DNA of 64,000 nt, taken from NCBI RefSeq assembly GCF_008033135.1, contig NZ_CP041335.1, positions 1,803,925 through 1,867,924 on the forward strand, in the 5' to 3' direction. How positions within the stretch are numbered: position 1 is the first letter of the stretch; every line of letters begins with the position of its first letter. Of this stretch, positions 27,722 to 37,456 are shown in pieces. Source of the DNA: Chitinolyticbacter meiyuanensis (GTDB lineage: Bacteria > Pseudomonadota > Gammaproteobacteria > Burkholderiales > Chitinibacteraceae). The notes below the pieces were generated by a model that saw only the letters and a program-made list of their open reading frames with translations, was not told the origin of the DNA and searched no databases. The translations under genes were made by a program, and so were the position numbers.

Positions 27722-27875
27722 GGTGTCCTGTGGGCTGCGCTATCGGGCGGGCGGCCTACACTGCGGTGTGGGCCGGCGCGGTTGCGCGGGTTGCAATGCA
27801 CGGATGGAATTTTGCCTGTTTCCCCCGGTCTCTTGAAGCCGGACTTCACCCTAACCCTGAACAAGAACGCTCTAC

Positions 27876-28430
27876 ATGCCCCGCAAGTTACTGCGCAACA
27901 TCCTGCCCAACCGCGATCGCCTGGAAGAAAACGCCTTTCTGAGACGCTATGCCCACTGGTTCGTCCATCCCAACCTGTGGCACCTGAACCGGCATTCGGT
28001 GGCCGGCGGCGTCGCAGCCGGCGCCGTAGGTGGCATGATCCCCGGTCCACTGCAGATCATCACGGCGAGTCTTCTGGCGCTGGGTTTTCGGGTGAACCTG
28101 CCGGTGGCGGTGTTGACCACGTTCTACACCAATCCACTGACCATCGGGCCGCTCTACTGGCTGGCCGTGCAGATCGGCGGCCTGCTCACCGGCCGTCGTG
28201 GTACCGCCGCGATGCCGCACATGCCGTCGTTCAGCGATCATGCCTTTGGCGACTGGTTGCTGGCGCTGTGGCACTGGACGCTGTCGCTGGGCGTGCCGCT
28301 GCTGGTGGGGTTGCCGGTGTTGACTGCGCTGCTGGCTGTCGGCGGCTGGTTCGCGGTCAAGGTGCTGTGGCGCCTGCATGTATGGTGGGAACTGCGTCGC
28401 CGTGCCCGGCGACGCCGCGTCATCGCCTGA
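27876..28430 (+). CDS. DUF2062 membrane protein
   Basis: 184 residues. Family signature HSVAGGVAAGAVGGMIPGPLQ near residue 40, then FYTNPLTIGPLYWLAVQIGGLL, and a C-terminal helix LGVPLLVGLPVLTALLAVGGWF before a very basic tail. Two or three membrane helices. DUF2062 proteins are widespread in betaproteobacteria next to relA or competence genes; function is unknown. Stop codon abuts that of the convergent LysR gene with no space, so transcripts overlap. Confidence 0.82.
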   Translation: MPRKLLRNILPNRDRLEENAFLRRYAHWFVHPNLWHLNRHSVAGGVAAGAVGGMIPGPLQIITASLLALGFRVNLPVAVLTTFYTNPLTIGPLYWLAVQIGGLLTGRRGTAAMPHMPSFSDHAFGDWLLALWHWTLSLGVPLLVGLPVLTALLAVGGWFAVKVLWRLHVWWELRRRARRRRVIA

Positions 28431-29333
28431 TCAGGGCTGAGCGAAGCCTGCCTCGACGGCCAATTGCTGGATGAAATCACGCATCGCCCGTACCCGCTGG
28501 CTGGCCTTCAAATCGCGATGGTAGACCAGCCAGAGCTCGCGTTGCCCTGGCAGCTCGGCCTCGGTGAGCAGTGTCAGCGCGGGGTCGGCGTCGCCGAGAA
28601 AGCGGGGCAGCAGTGCCGCGCCCACCCCGGTGCGGGTGGCGGCGTATTGCGCTTCCAGGCTGTTGCTGCGCAGCAGCGGCGGGCGGCCGGCGAAGGTCTG
28701 GCGCAACCAGCTCGCCAGCGCCTGCGAGGCCCAGGATTCGTCCCAGCTCACATAAGCCAGGTCCTGCCAGCCGCCGTTCGCGCCGGCCAGCGCCGTTGGC
28801 GTGGCATAGACGCCGAAACGCACGTTGCCCGCGCGCTGTGCGATGTAGTCGGCGCCGTGCTCGTGGGTTTCCGGGTTGATCAGCCGCACCGCCAGATCCG
28901 CTTCGCGCCGGGCGAGATCCGCCAGATTGCGGCTGACGATGAGCTCGACCCGTGCCTGCGGGTAGCGGGCGAAGAAGCGTGGCAGTGCAGGCACGATCAG
29001 ATGGTGGCCGATGGTCTCGCTCGCTGCCAGCTTGATGGGGCCAGTGACCTCGGCGCTGACGATCACCTCGCCGGTGCGCTCGACCGCCTGCATCGCAGCC
29101 TCGACATCGACGATGTGCTGTAGCAGCGCGCTGCCCTGGTCGGTGAGCAGGTAGCCGCGCTGCTGGCGCAGGAACAGCCGCACGCCCAGATGCGCTTCCA
29201 GCGCGTCGACATGGCGCGATACCGTCGATGCACTGCCGCCCAGCACCTGTGCCGCGGCCGAGAGCCCGCCGGCACGCGCCACGGCCAGGAAGTACTTCAG
29301 GTCGTTCCAGTCGAGCCCGTGTAGTCTTTCCAT
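28431..29333 (-). CDS. LysR-family transcriptional regulator
   Basis: 300 residues. N-terminal winged helix-turn-helix (DLKYFLAVARAGGLSAAAQVLGGSASTVSRHVDALEAHLGVRLF) followed by the periplasmic-binding-like effector domain (GPIKLAASETIGHHLIVPALPRFFARYP). It is divergent from a DMT-type exporter across 255 bases, the classic arrangement for control of the neighbour. ATG 29333 leaves the AT-rich operator region free; an ATG 14 codons upstream exists but would read through it. Confidence 0.88.
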   Translation of the reverse strand: MERLHGLDWNDLKYFLAVARAGGLSAAAQVLGGSASTVSRHVDALEAHLGVRLFLRQQRGYLLTDQGSALLQHIVDVEAAMQAVERTGEVIVSAEVTGPIKLAASETIGHHLIVPALPRFFARYPQARVELIVSRNLADLARREADLAVRLINPETHEHGADYIAQRAGNVRFGVYATPTALAGANGGWQDLAYVSWDESWASQALASWLRQTFAGRPPLLRSNSLEAQYAATRTGVGAALLPRFLGDADPALTLLTEAELPGQRELWLVYHRDLKASQRVRAMRDFIQQLAVEAGFAQP

Positions 29334-29339
29334 ATCCGG

Positions 29340-29396
29340 AAAATGATATGCGGAATTCGCAAAATATAGCTGCAAATTCGGAATTTATACTGCGAG
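29340..29396. promoter_or_regulatory. AT-rich candidate LysR operator
   Basis: Just upstream of the LysR start, the related blocks GCGGAATTCGCA and AAATTCGGAATTT lie about 25 bases apart around ATATAGCT, within otherwise GC-rich DNA. The symmetry fits LysR-type T-N11-A sites. The remaining intergenic DNA (29397-29575) holds no gene I can support. Confidence 0.35.
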
Positions 29397-29588
29397 CTCC
29401 CTAAGAGTGGCTAACAAAACCCAACGTAGTGGTTCTGGCAAGAAGCGAAACGTCCTGGGAGGCGATAGGTCGGACTTCCTTCGGTCGTAGACAGTACACG
29501 GCGTACGGCAAGCGAGTGCGACGTAGCCAGAAGGGTTTATTCGCCGCGTTAATTTTGAGGCCGGCGTCGCGCCGGCAAGGAGCGCAGC

Positions 29589-30515
29589 ATGTCCCCCACT
29601 GCCACCTGGTCCAGACTCGCCGGCGCCGCGCTGTTCTGGGCGGCCATGTTCCACCTTGGCAAGTACGCGGTGAGCGCGATGTCGCCGCTGGCCATCGGCG
29701 CCTGGCGCTTCCTGATTGCCGGCGCCATCCTGCTGCCGATGCTGCAATGGCGTGAAGGGCTGGACTGGCGCGGCGTGCGGTCCAATCGTTGGCCGCTGCT
29801 GGCGATGGCCGTGCTGGGCATCTGTGGCTTCAACGTGGCGCTGTTCTACGGGCTCAAGCACACCTCGCCGGTGAACGGCGCGCTGATCGTGGCGCTGAAT
29901 CCTGCCATCACCACGGTGCTGTCGGCGCTGCTGCACCGCGAGCCCATCCGCGCCCGCCAATGGGCCGGACTGCTGCTGGGCATTGCCGGTGTCGTGGTGG
30001 TGGTCAGCCATGGCTCGCTTGCCGCGCTGCGTGCGCTGTCGTTCAGCATGGGCGATGTGTTGGTGCTGCTGGCGGCCACTGGCTGGGCCATCTATTCGGT
30101 GGTGCCGCGCCGTTTTGTCCAAGGGCTGGCGCCGTTGCAGATCACCACCTCGACCATCGTGCTGGGCGGGCTGGTATTGGCTGGCACTGCGGGTGTGGCA
30201 GGCGCGGATCTGCTCGCCGTGCCGCCCACTGGGGTGATCCTGGCGGTGCTGGTGATGAGCGTGTTCGGCTCGGCGCTGGCCTATGTGTGGTGGAACGACG
30301 CGGTCAGCCGGATCGGTGCGGCCAAGGCGGTGTTGTTCATGAACCTGGTGCCGGTGTTCGCGACGCTGATCGGCGTGGCACTTGGCCAGCCGGTAAGTGG
30401 GGCGCAGTGGGTGGGGGCGGCGCTGGTGATCTCGGGCGTGCTCTATGCCACCCGGCAGCCGGCTGCGCGCCCCGGTGCCGCCGTGGCACTGCCACTGGTG
30501 CGGCAGGCTCAATAG
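29589..30515 (+). CDS. EamA/DMT-superfamily transporter
   Basis: 308 residues, ten hydrophobic helices in two EamA repeats. Typical pieces: LFWAAMFHLGKYAV at the start, LKHTSPVNGALIVALNPAITTVLSALLHRE closing repeat 1, and AYVWWNDAVSRIGAAKAVLFMNLVPVFA with LGQPVSGAQWVGAALVISGVL in repeat 2. Likely exports amino acids or other metabolites. ATG 29589 follows AAGGAG. Probably controlled by the divergent LysR. Its 3' end overlaps that of the convergent rsgA by seven bases. Confidence 0.85.
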   Translation: MSPTATWSRLAGAALFWAAMFHLGKYAVSAMSPLAIGAWRFLIAGAILLPMLQWREGLDWRGVRSNRWPLLAMAVLGICGFNVALFYGLKHTSPVNGALIVALNPAITTVLSALLHREPIRARQWAGLLLGIAGVVVVVSHGSLAALRALSFSMGDVLVLLAATGWAIYSVVPRRFVQGLAPLQITTSTIVLGGLVLAGTAGVAGADLLAVPPTGVILAVLVMSVFGSALAYVWWNDAVSRIGAAKAVLFMNLVPVFATLIGVALGQPVSGAQWVGAALVISGVLYATRQPAARPGAAVALPLVRQAQ

Positions 30516-31387
30516 GACTGCGCGGCGGCGAGCTCATCCTGTAGCCGGTGCAGCAGTGCCAGCCGGTCCGGCCGCACCTCTCCGGCATCGACCGCGGCGC
30601 GGATGGCGCAGCCCGGTTCGGCGCGGTGGCGGCAATTGTGGAAACGGCAGTGCCCGAGCAGTGGTCGTAGCTCGGGCATGGCGTGTGGCAAGGCATCGGC
30701 GCCGACATGGGCGAGGCCAAACGATTGCAGGCCGGGGGAATCGATCAGTGCGCTGCCGGCATCGAGCCGGTAGAGCGTGGCGTGGGTCGTGGTGTGCTTG
30801 CCCGAGTCGAGCGCAATCGAGATCTCGTTCACCCGCGCGTTGGCCGCGGGCACGAGGGCATTGGTCAGTGTCGACTTGCCCATGCCCGATTGGCCGACCA
30901 GCACGCTGGTGTGGCCGGCGAGGGCCGCGCGCAAAGGGGCCACATCCTGCTTGGCGGACAGCTCCAGCACCGGGTAGCCGAGCTCGCGCCAGAAGGTAAG
31001 CTTCTCGCGCGCCTCGCCGGCCTCGGGCAGGTCGTTCTTGTTGAGCACGATCAGCGGTGCGATGTCGCCGGCCTCGGCGGCGATCAGGCAGCGGCCGATC
31101 AGCTCCTCGGAAAAGCTCGGCACCGGCGCGATGACGACGGCGATCTGGCTCACGTTCGCGGCAATCAGCTTCTCGCGCCACTGGTCCGAGCGATAGAGCA
31201 GCGAGCGGCGGGGCGTCAGCGTCTCGATCACCGCCTGCTCGCCGTTCAGCACCTTGATGCCGACCTCGTCGCCGCAGGCGTAATCGGTCTTCTTGCCGCG
31301 GGTGGTGGCGGACAACCGGCGGCCGTCTGCCATCTCGACGATATAGGCGCGGCCGTGGCTGGTGACGATGGTGGCGGTGTCGCTCAA
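30509..31387 (-). CDS. rsgA: Ribosome small-subunit-dependent GTPase A
   Basis: Circularly permuted GTPase that matures the 30S subunit. 292 residues: N-terminal OB fold, then G4 (LNKNDLP), G5 (ELSAKQ), G1 (GQSGMGKST), switch I region (GKHTTTHATLY), G3 (DSPGL), and the zinc-binding C-terminal CRFHNCRHRAEPGC. Start is TTG 31387 with AGGA ahead; no ATG is available before the OB fold. Followed upstream on the same strand by phhB only eight bases away, so likely co-transcribed. Confidence 0.94.
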   Translation of the reverse strand: MSDTATIVTSHGRAYIVEMADGRRLSATTRGKKTDYACGDEVGIKVLNGEQAVIETLTPRRSLLYRSDQWREKLIAANVSQIAVVIAPVPSFSEELIGRCLIAAEAGDIAPLIVLNKNDLPEAGEAREKLTFWRELGYPVLELSAKQDVAPLRAALAGHTSVLVGQSGMGKSTLTNALVPAANARVNEISIALDSGKHTTTHATLYRLDAGSALIDSPGLQSFGLAHVGADALPHAMPELRPLLGHCRFHNCRHRAEPGCAIRAAVDAGEVRPDRLALLHRLQDELAAAQSY

Positions 31388-31394
31388 TGGGGTC

Positions 31395-31709
31395 CTAGGC
31401 AGCCAGCGCGTCGACGCGCGCGGCGCAGATGAAGTCGTTGCGGGTGAGGCTACCGGCCGAGTGCGTGCTCCAGCTGACCTTGCAGTGGCCGTAGCTCACC
31501 GCGAGATCGGGATGGTGATCCTGGCGCTGGGCAATCCACGCCACGGCATTGACGAAGGCGACGGTGTCCTGGAACTGCTTGAAGCGGAAGGTCTTTTCCA
31601 GCTTGCCGCCACTGAGCAGCCAGTCGTTGAGTTCGGTGAGCAGCATCTCGGCCTCGACGGCCGAGAGAGCAGCGGCGTTGGCAGTACAGCTTTCCTGGTT
31701 CAGCGACAT
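31395..31709 (-). CDS. phhB: 4a-hydroxytetrahydrobiopterin dehydratase (PCD/DCoH)
   Basis: 104 residues. The active-site motif DHHPDLAVSYGHCKVSWSTH is complete (two adjacent His, Pro-Asp, and the later His). It regenerates the pterin cofactor of phenylalanine hydroxylase; no phhA is in the window, so it may have another role, as is common for orphan PCDs. Between the M48 protease and rsgA in a same-strand cluster. Confidence 0.92.
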   Translation of the reverse strand: MSLNQESCTANAAALSAVEAEMLLTELNDWLLSGGKLEKTFRFKQFQDTVAFVNAVAWIAQRQDHHPDLAVSYGHCKVSWSTHSAGSLTRNDFICAARVDALAA

Positions 31710-31739
31710 GGCGGCAGTTCCTCGGGGAAATACCCCGTT

Positions 31740-32987
31740 CTAGGCGTGCCGCTTCAAGGCCGCAATGCGCAGGCTGGCTGGCGGGTGACTGTCGTAGAAC
31801 AGGCTGTGCAGCGGATCGGGCGTCAGCGTGGCGGCATTGTCGCGGTAGAGCTTCACCAGCGCCGCAATCAGGTCGTCGGCGCGGGTCTGGCCGGCGGCGA
31901 ATTCGTCGGCCTCGTACTCGTGCTTGCGCGACATGAACGAACCCAGCGGCCCGAACAGGAAGGTGAACACCGGCAGCACCAGGAAGAACAGCGTGAGCGC
32001 GGTGGCGGTGTTGGCGGTGGTCACACCCAGGCCCTGGTAGAACCACGGCTGGGTCATCAGCTGCGCCAGCAGCCACAGCAGGCCCAGCATCAGCGCGAAG
32101 GTCCACACCAGGCGCTTGACGATATGGCGACGCTTGAAGTGGCCCAGCTCGTGCGCCAGCACCGCTTCGATCTCGTCGCCGTTCAGTTGCTTGAGCAGCG
32201 TATCGAAGAACACGATGCGCTTGGTCTTGCCGAAGCCGGTGAAGTAGGCGTTGCCGTGGCTGGAGCGCTTGGAGCCGTCCATCATGAAGATGCCCGAAGC
32301 GGTGAAGCCGCAGCGCGCCAGCAGCGCCTCGATGCGCGCACGCAGGCCCTCGTCCGGCAGTGGTTCGAACTTGTTGAAGAGCGGCGCGATCCAGGTGGGG
32401 AAGATCCACATGATGGCGAACGAGAACGCCATCCACGCCAGCCACACCCACAGCCACCACAGCGTGCCCATCGCCCCCATCAGCCACAGCACGCCGGCCA
32501 CCAGCGGCAGGCCGATCACCGTGGCGACGAGCGCGGTCTTGACGAGGTCGCTGATGAAGAGTTTCGGCGTGCTCTGATTGAAGCCAAAGCGGGCCTCGAT
32601 GCCGAAGGTGGCATGCCAGGAGAACGGCAGCGTGATCACGGTATGAATGATGGCGAGCAGCGCGATCATCGTCACGCCGGCGATGATGCCGTCGCCGAAC
32701 CAGGCGGTGGTATGGGCGATCAGCCATTCGATGCCACCGCCCAGCGTGAAGCCTGCCAGGATGACGGCTTCGACCATGGTCACCACCATGCCGAAACGGG
32801 CCTTGGTGGCCGTGTAATCGGCGGCGCGCTGATGGCTTTCCAATGTGATGGTGCCGCTGAATTCAGCAGGCACGGCATGGCGATGGCGACGCACGTGGTT
32901 GATGTGGCGTTGCGCCAGCCAGAGCTGCAGCAGCACGCTGGCGAAGAGGGCAACGGCGAACAGGGCGGAGAACTGCGAAGCGGTCAT
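31740..32987 (-). CDS. M48-family membrane metallopeptidase (Ste24/CAAX-protease like)
   Basis: 415 residues with about six membrane helices and the zinc motif HELGH in VLAHELGHFKRRH; the third ligand is the Glu in EYEADEFAAG. Also SKRSSHGNAYFTGFGKTKRIVFFDTLL, typical of the Ste24 branch rather than HtpX. It probably degrades or processes membrane proteins. Starts the cluster M48-phhB-rsgA on the minus strand; 30 bases separate it from phhB. Confidence 0.9.
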   Translation of the reverse strand: MTASQFSALFAVALFASVLLQLWLAQRHINHVRRHRHAVPAEFSGTITLESHQRAADYTATKARFGMVVTMVEAVILAGFTLGGGIEWLIAHTTAWFGDGIIAGVTMIALLAIIHTVITLPFSWHATFGIEARFGFNQSTPKLFISDLVKTALVATVIGLPLVAGVLWLMGAMGTLWWLWVWLAWMAFSFAIMWIFPTWIAPLFNKFEPLPDEGLRARIEALLARCGFTASGIFMMDGSKRSSHGNAYFTGFGKTKRIVFFDTLLKQLNGDEIEAVLAHELGHFKRRHIVKRLVWTFALMLGLLWLLAQLMTQPWFYQGLGVTTANTATALTLFFLVLPVFTFLFGPLGSFMSRKHEYEADEFAAGQTRADDLIAALVKLYRDNAATLTPDPLHSLFYDSHPPASLRIAALKRHA

Positions 32988-33055
32988 GCGTGGATCCGGT
33001 GACGATGCCGAACGGCGGCATCTCGCCGATTATCGCAGAGCGCGCCGGGCCGCGG

Positions 33056-34099
33056 CTACTTGCCGGCCTTGGGTTCCACCTTCATGGCGCCCAGCCGGTC
33101 GATGATGTCGGGTACCAGCTTCTCGCCAAAGCCGGCGATGAAGCTCCAGATCGCCAGCTTGGCGACGTTGCGCAGATCGCCGACTAACTGGTGATGCGTG
33201 TTGAAGTCCGGAAAGAATGAGCCATTGAGCAAGCCGGAGACGCACAGCGGATAGATCAGAAAGCCGAACACGCTGCCGATCACCAACGCGGAGAACAGCG
33301 ACCAATGGCCGAAATCAAGCGAGGCCAGCAGGCGGGCGGAACCTGGCTGCGGCACGCCACGGTCGGTATCGGGCTGGATGGCGTTGAAGCGTCGCATCAT
33401 GCTGGTAAAGGCACCGAGCAGGCCGAAGCCGAGGGCGGTCTGCAATGCCAGCGGCTCCCAGGCGGGGTTGGTCCAAGGCCATTGCATTGCGGCGGCGGGC
33501 AAGCCGATCCAGAGTGCCATCAGGATCACGCTGACCATGATGATGAAGAGCCGGGTGCGGCCGACACTGGCTTCGCGCTCGACCAGCTTGCGGTATTCCC
33601 ATTGCATCTGTGCCGTCATGTTGAGCAGATGGGCGCGCAGCATCTCCTCGCGTGGGTCGGGTAGCCCCTTGGGTGGTGGCGATGCCGGTGGCGTGCCATC
33701 GAGCAGCGCTTGCCAGTAGTCGTGCAACCGGGCGGCTTCTTCGGTGCTGACCACCTCGCCGCCACGCGAGCGGTTGAGCTCGCAGGCAAGCGGATACTTG
33801 GTCAGCAGTTCGGTACGCGGCAGCGTGACGATGAGCAGCAGCTCGAGCTCGAACAGCTCGCGCCAGTTCGGCGCAGCGATGCGGTGCAACTGGGCGATGC
33901 GATCGGTCAGCGCCTTGTCGCGTGGCGTGGGCGGATGTGCGCTGCTTTCCAGCTCCAACCAGCGTGAGGCATCGCTGTAGACTTGGTCGCGATAGACGCC
34001 GGCCACGCGCTGGATGTGGATGCGCTCGCGGTGATCGTGCCGGGTGCTGGCGCGCCTGAGCTTCCAGTGGCACCAGTCCTTGAAGGTATAGGGCCGCAT
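33056..34099 (-). CDS. Membrane protein with soluble N-domain, hypothetical
   Basis: 347 residues. Charged N-terminal half (RPYTFKDWCHWKLRRASTRHDH...), with a Pro-rich break (GTPPASPPPKGLPDP), then four hydrophobic segments: TRLFIIMVSVILMALWIGL, LQTALGFGLLGAFTSMM, WSLFSALVIGSVFGFLIYPL and LAIWSFIAGFGEKLVPDI. The last segment ends in GFGEKLVPDIID, a motif seen in uncharacterised membrane proteins. ATG 34099 follows GAGGAGC. No function proposed. Divergent from orn. Confidence 0.7.
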   Translation of the reverse strand: MRPYTFKDWCHWKLRRASTRHDHRERIHIQRVAGVYRDQVYSDASRWLELESSAHPPTPRDKALTDRIAQLHRIAAPNWRELFELELLLIVTLPRTELLTKYPLACELNRSRGGEVVSTEEAARLHDYWQALLDGTPPASPPPKGLPDPREEMLRAHLLNMTAQMQWEYRKLVEREASVGRTRLFIIMVSVILMALWIGLPAAAMQWPWTNPAWEPLALQTALGFGLLGAFTSMMRRFNAIQPDTDRGVPQPGSARLLASLDFGHWSLFSALVIGSVFGFLIYPLCVSGLLNGSFFPDFNTHHQLVGDLRNVAKLAIWSFIAGFGEKLVPDIIDRLGAMKVEPKAGK

Positions 34100-34290
34100 T
34101 GCCTGCTCCTCGCCGCCTCTCCCGGGCGGGCAATTGCTCCCTTTTTTTCTTTCTAAGTTTTTCATCAGACTGATCGATGCTGTTTGCATTCCGGCACGAC
34201 AGGCGGATGGGGCGGGCACCGGTGGGGTAACGCGCGGGTGTAACCGCGGGCAATGCTAAAATGCGGCTTTTACCGGACACAGAGACCGCC

Positions 34291-34860
34291 ATGGCGCAGG
34301 ATGCGAACCACCTGATCTGGCTCGATATGGAAATGACCGGGCTCGACCCGCAGAACGACCGCATCATCGAGCTGGCGATCATCGTCACCGACTCCGACCT
34401 CAACGTCGTCGCCGAAGGCCCCGTGTGGGTGGTGCACCAGCCCGACAGCGTGCTCGATGGCATGGACGACTGGAACAAGAACACTCACGGCCGCTCCGGC
34501 CTGATCGCCAAGGTGAAAGCCTCCACGCTGTCCGAGGATGACGTGGCTGCCCAGGCGCAGGCCTTCCTCGAGCCCTATGTGCCAAGCGGGAGCTCACCCA
34601 TGTGTGGCAACTCGATCGGCCAGGATCGCCGCTTCATGGCGCGCTGGATGCCGCAGCTGGAAACCTATTTCCACTACCGCAACCTCGATGTCTCCACGCT
34701 GAAGGAGCTGTGCAAGCGCTGGCGGCCGGATGTCTACAAGCAATTCAAGAAGCAGGGTGCCCACACCGCGCTCGCCGACATCCGCGAATCGATCGACGAA
34801 CTCAAGTTCTACCGCGAGCATTTTCTCAAGGTGCCCGCCGCCGAGCTGCCGAGCGACTGA
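34291..34860 (+). CDS. orn: Oligoribonuclease
   Basis: DEDDh 3'-5' exonuclease that degrades 2-5 nt RNAs and pGpG, essential in many proteobacteria. 189 residues. Seen: [13 protein letters not shown] (ExoI Asp/Glu), [15 protein letters not shown] (ExoII Asp), and [14 protein letters not shown] (ExoIII His and Asp). Degrading pGpG links it to c-di-GMP turnover by EAL proteins such as the one at 50097. First gene of a five-gene run whose members overlap or nearly touch. Confidence 0.95.
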   Translation: MAQDANHLIWLDMEMTGLDPQNDRIIELAIIVTDSDLNVVAEGPVWVVHQPDSVLDGMDDWNKNTHGRSGLIAKVKASTLSEDDVAAQAQAFLEPYVPSGSSPMCGNSIGQDRRFMARWMPQLETYFHYRNLDVSTLKELCKRWRPDVYKQFKKQGAHTALADIRESIDELKFYREHFLKVPAAELPSD

Positions 34861-35344
34861 TGGTCGAGACCTTTGCCCAGGCCGCCTTGCTTGGCGAGCT
34901 GTTGCAGCGGCGCGGTGCCACGGTCACCACGGCCGAATCGTGCACCGGTGGGCTGATCGCCGGTGCCATCACCGATGTGCCGGGCAGCTCGGCCTGGTTC
35001 GAGCGCGGCTTCGTTACCTACGCCAATGTGGCCAAGATCGAGATGCTGGATGTGCCTCCCGCCTTCATCGATGGCCTTGGCGCGGTCAGCGAGCCTGTCG
35101 TCGCTGCCATGGTGCAGGGCGCTTGCGAGCGCGCGGGCGCGGCCTATGGCATCGCCGTCTCCGGTATTGCCGGGCCCGATGGCGGTTCTGCCGAAAAGCC
35201 GGTCGGCACGGTCTGGTTCGCCTGGGCCACCCCCGCCGGCATCATCACCGACCAGCAGTGCTTTGCCGGTGACCGGGCCAGCGTGCGCGCGGCCACCGTG
35301 CGTCATGCACTGATGCGGCTCAATGCCCTGATCGAGGAAACCCG

Positions 35345-35348
<4 letters not shown>
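34860..35348 (+). CDS. pncC: Nicotinamide-nucleotide amidase (CinA C-terminal domain type)
   Basis: 162 residues, only the C-terminal CinA domain. TTAESCTGGLIAGAITDVPGSSAWFERGFVTYAN contains the active-site Ser, and AVSGIAGPDGGSAEKPVGTVWFAW is the second conserved block. It deamidates NMN to NaMN in NAD recycling. The ATG shares one base with the orn stop, and its stop overlaps the next ATG by four bases, so translation is coupled on both sides. Confidence 0.93.
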
Positions 35349-36405
<1,057 letters not shown>

Positions 36406-36409
36406 GCCC

Positions 36410-37276
36410 ATGCAAGATATGTTGGAAAGATTCCTGTTCGAAGGCGCCGCAGTGCGCGGTGAACTGGTGCAGCTCGATGCCGCCTACCAGGAGGTGCTGG
36501 CGCGCCACGCTTATCCGCCGGTGTTGCAGGCCATGATCGGCGAATTGATGGCTGCCGCTGCGCTGCTGTCGGCCACGCTCAAGTTCGATGGCACGCTGAT
36601 CATGCAGCTGCACGGCACCGGCTGCGTCAAGCTGATCGTGGTCGAGTGCACCAGCGAGAACACGCTGCGCGCCACCGCGCGCTGGGAAGGCGAGGTGCCG
36701 GACGTTTCGCTGGCCGAACTGCTGGGCCACGGCCGCTTCGTCATCACGCTGGAGCCCAAGGAAGGCGAAACCTACCAGGGCATCGTCGGCTTCGAGCCTG
36801 GCCAGCGCGTGGCCGAGATCATCGAGCATTACATGGCGAGCTCAGAACAGCTTGCCACCCGGCTGTGGCTCGCGGTGGGCGAGGGCAAGGCGGCGGGGCT
36901 GCTGGTGCAGAAGCTGCCGGCCGGTCACGGCGATCCCGATGCCTGGGATAGGGTGCAGCTCCTGGCGGGCACCGTCACGCCCGAAGAGCTGCTGGGACTG
37001 CCGGCGCATGACATCCTGCACCGACTGTTCCATGAGGAGACGGTGCGCGTGTTCGATCCGCATCCGCTGCGCTTTGCCTGCACCTGTTCGCGCGAGCGCG
37101 TTGGCAGCATGCTGAAGATGGTGGGGCGTGACGAGATCGACGGCGTGCTCGCCGAACGCGGCGAAGTCGACATCACCTGCGAGTTCTGCGGCAAGGGCTA
37201 CCAGTTCGACGCAGTGGACGTCGCCCAGCTGTTCTCCGGGCATGGCACGGAGCCGGCGGGCGGTGAGGTGCACTGA
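36410..37276 (+). CDS. hslO: Redox-regulated molecular chaperone Hsp33
   Basis: 288 residues. C-terminal zinc switch CxC (FACTCSRERV) and CxxC (TCEFCGKGY), which form disulfides on oxidation and unfold the linker to activate the chaperone. N-terminal core with HGTGCVKLIVVECTSENTLRATARW and GFEPGQRVAEIIEHYM. Five bases after yhcH, the last gene of the orn-to-hslO run; a strong terminator follows. Confidence 0.95.
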   Translation: MQDMLERFLFEGAAVRGELVQLDAAYQEVLARHAYPPVLQAMIGELMAAAALLSATLKFDGTLIMQLHGTGCVKLIVVECTSENTLRATARWEGEVPDVSLAELLGHGRFVITLEPKEGETYQGIVGFEPGQRVAEIIEHYMASSEQLATRLWLAVGEGKAAGLLVQKLPAGHGDPDAWDRVQLLAGTVTPEELLGLPAHDILHRLFHEETVRVFDPHPLRFACTCSRERVGSMLKMVGRDEIDGVLAERGEVDITCEFCGKGYQFDAVDVAQLFSGHGTEPAGGEVH

Positions 37277-37298
37277 CGCTTCCCATTCGTGTCCTGCT

Positions 37299-37330
37299 AA
37301 ACAAAGGCGCATTGGGCGCCTTTGTTTTTT
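37299..37330 (+). terminator. Terminator of the orn-hslO run
   Basis: Stem AACAAAGGCGC-attg-GGCGCCTTTGTT followed by TTTTT, 22 bases after hslO. Confidence 0.88.
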
Positions 37331-37456
37331 GCCACGCGTGCACGCCGTTACCTAGCCTGACTACAGGGTGCTGTAACGTGGCAGCAAATATTGCCGGCGC
37401 AGGCGGACCTAAGGAGCGGCTCCGAAGCCGACAACACGCCCCTGGAGTTTCCCCCA

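Noticed and set aside
31362..33002. 546-codon plus-strand frame across M48 and phhB
   Set aside because: Antisense shadow, rich in His/Gln/Arg; the genes on the other strand have clear catalytic motifs.
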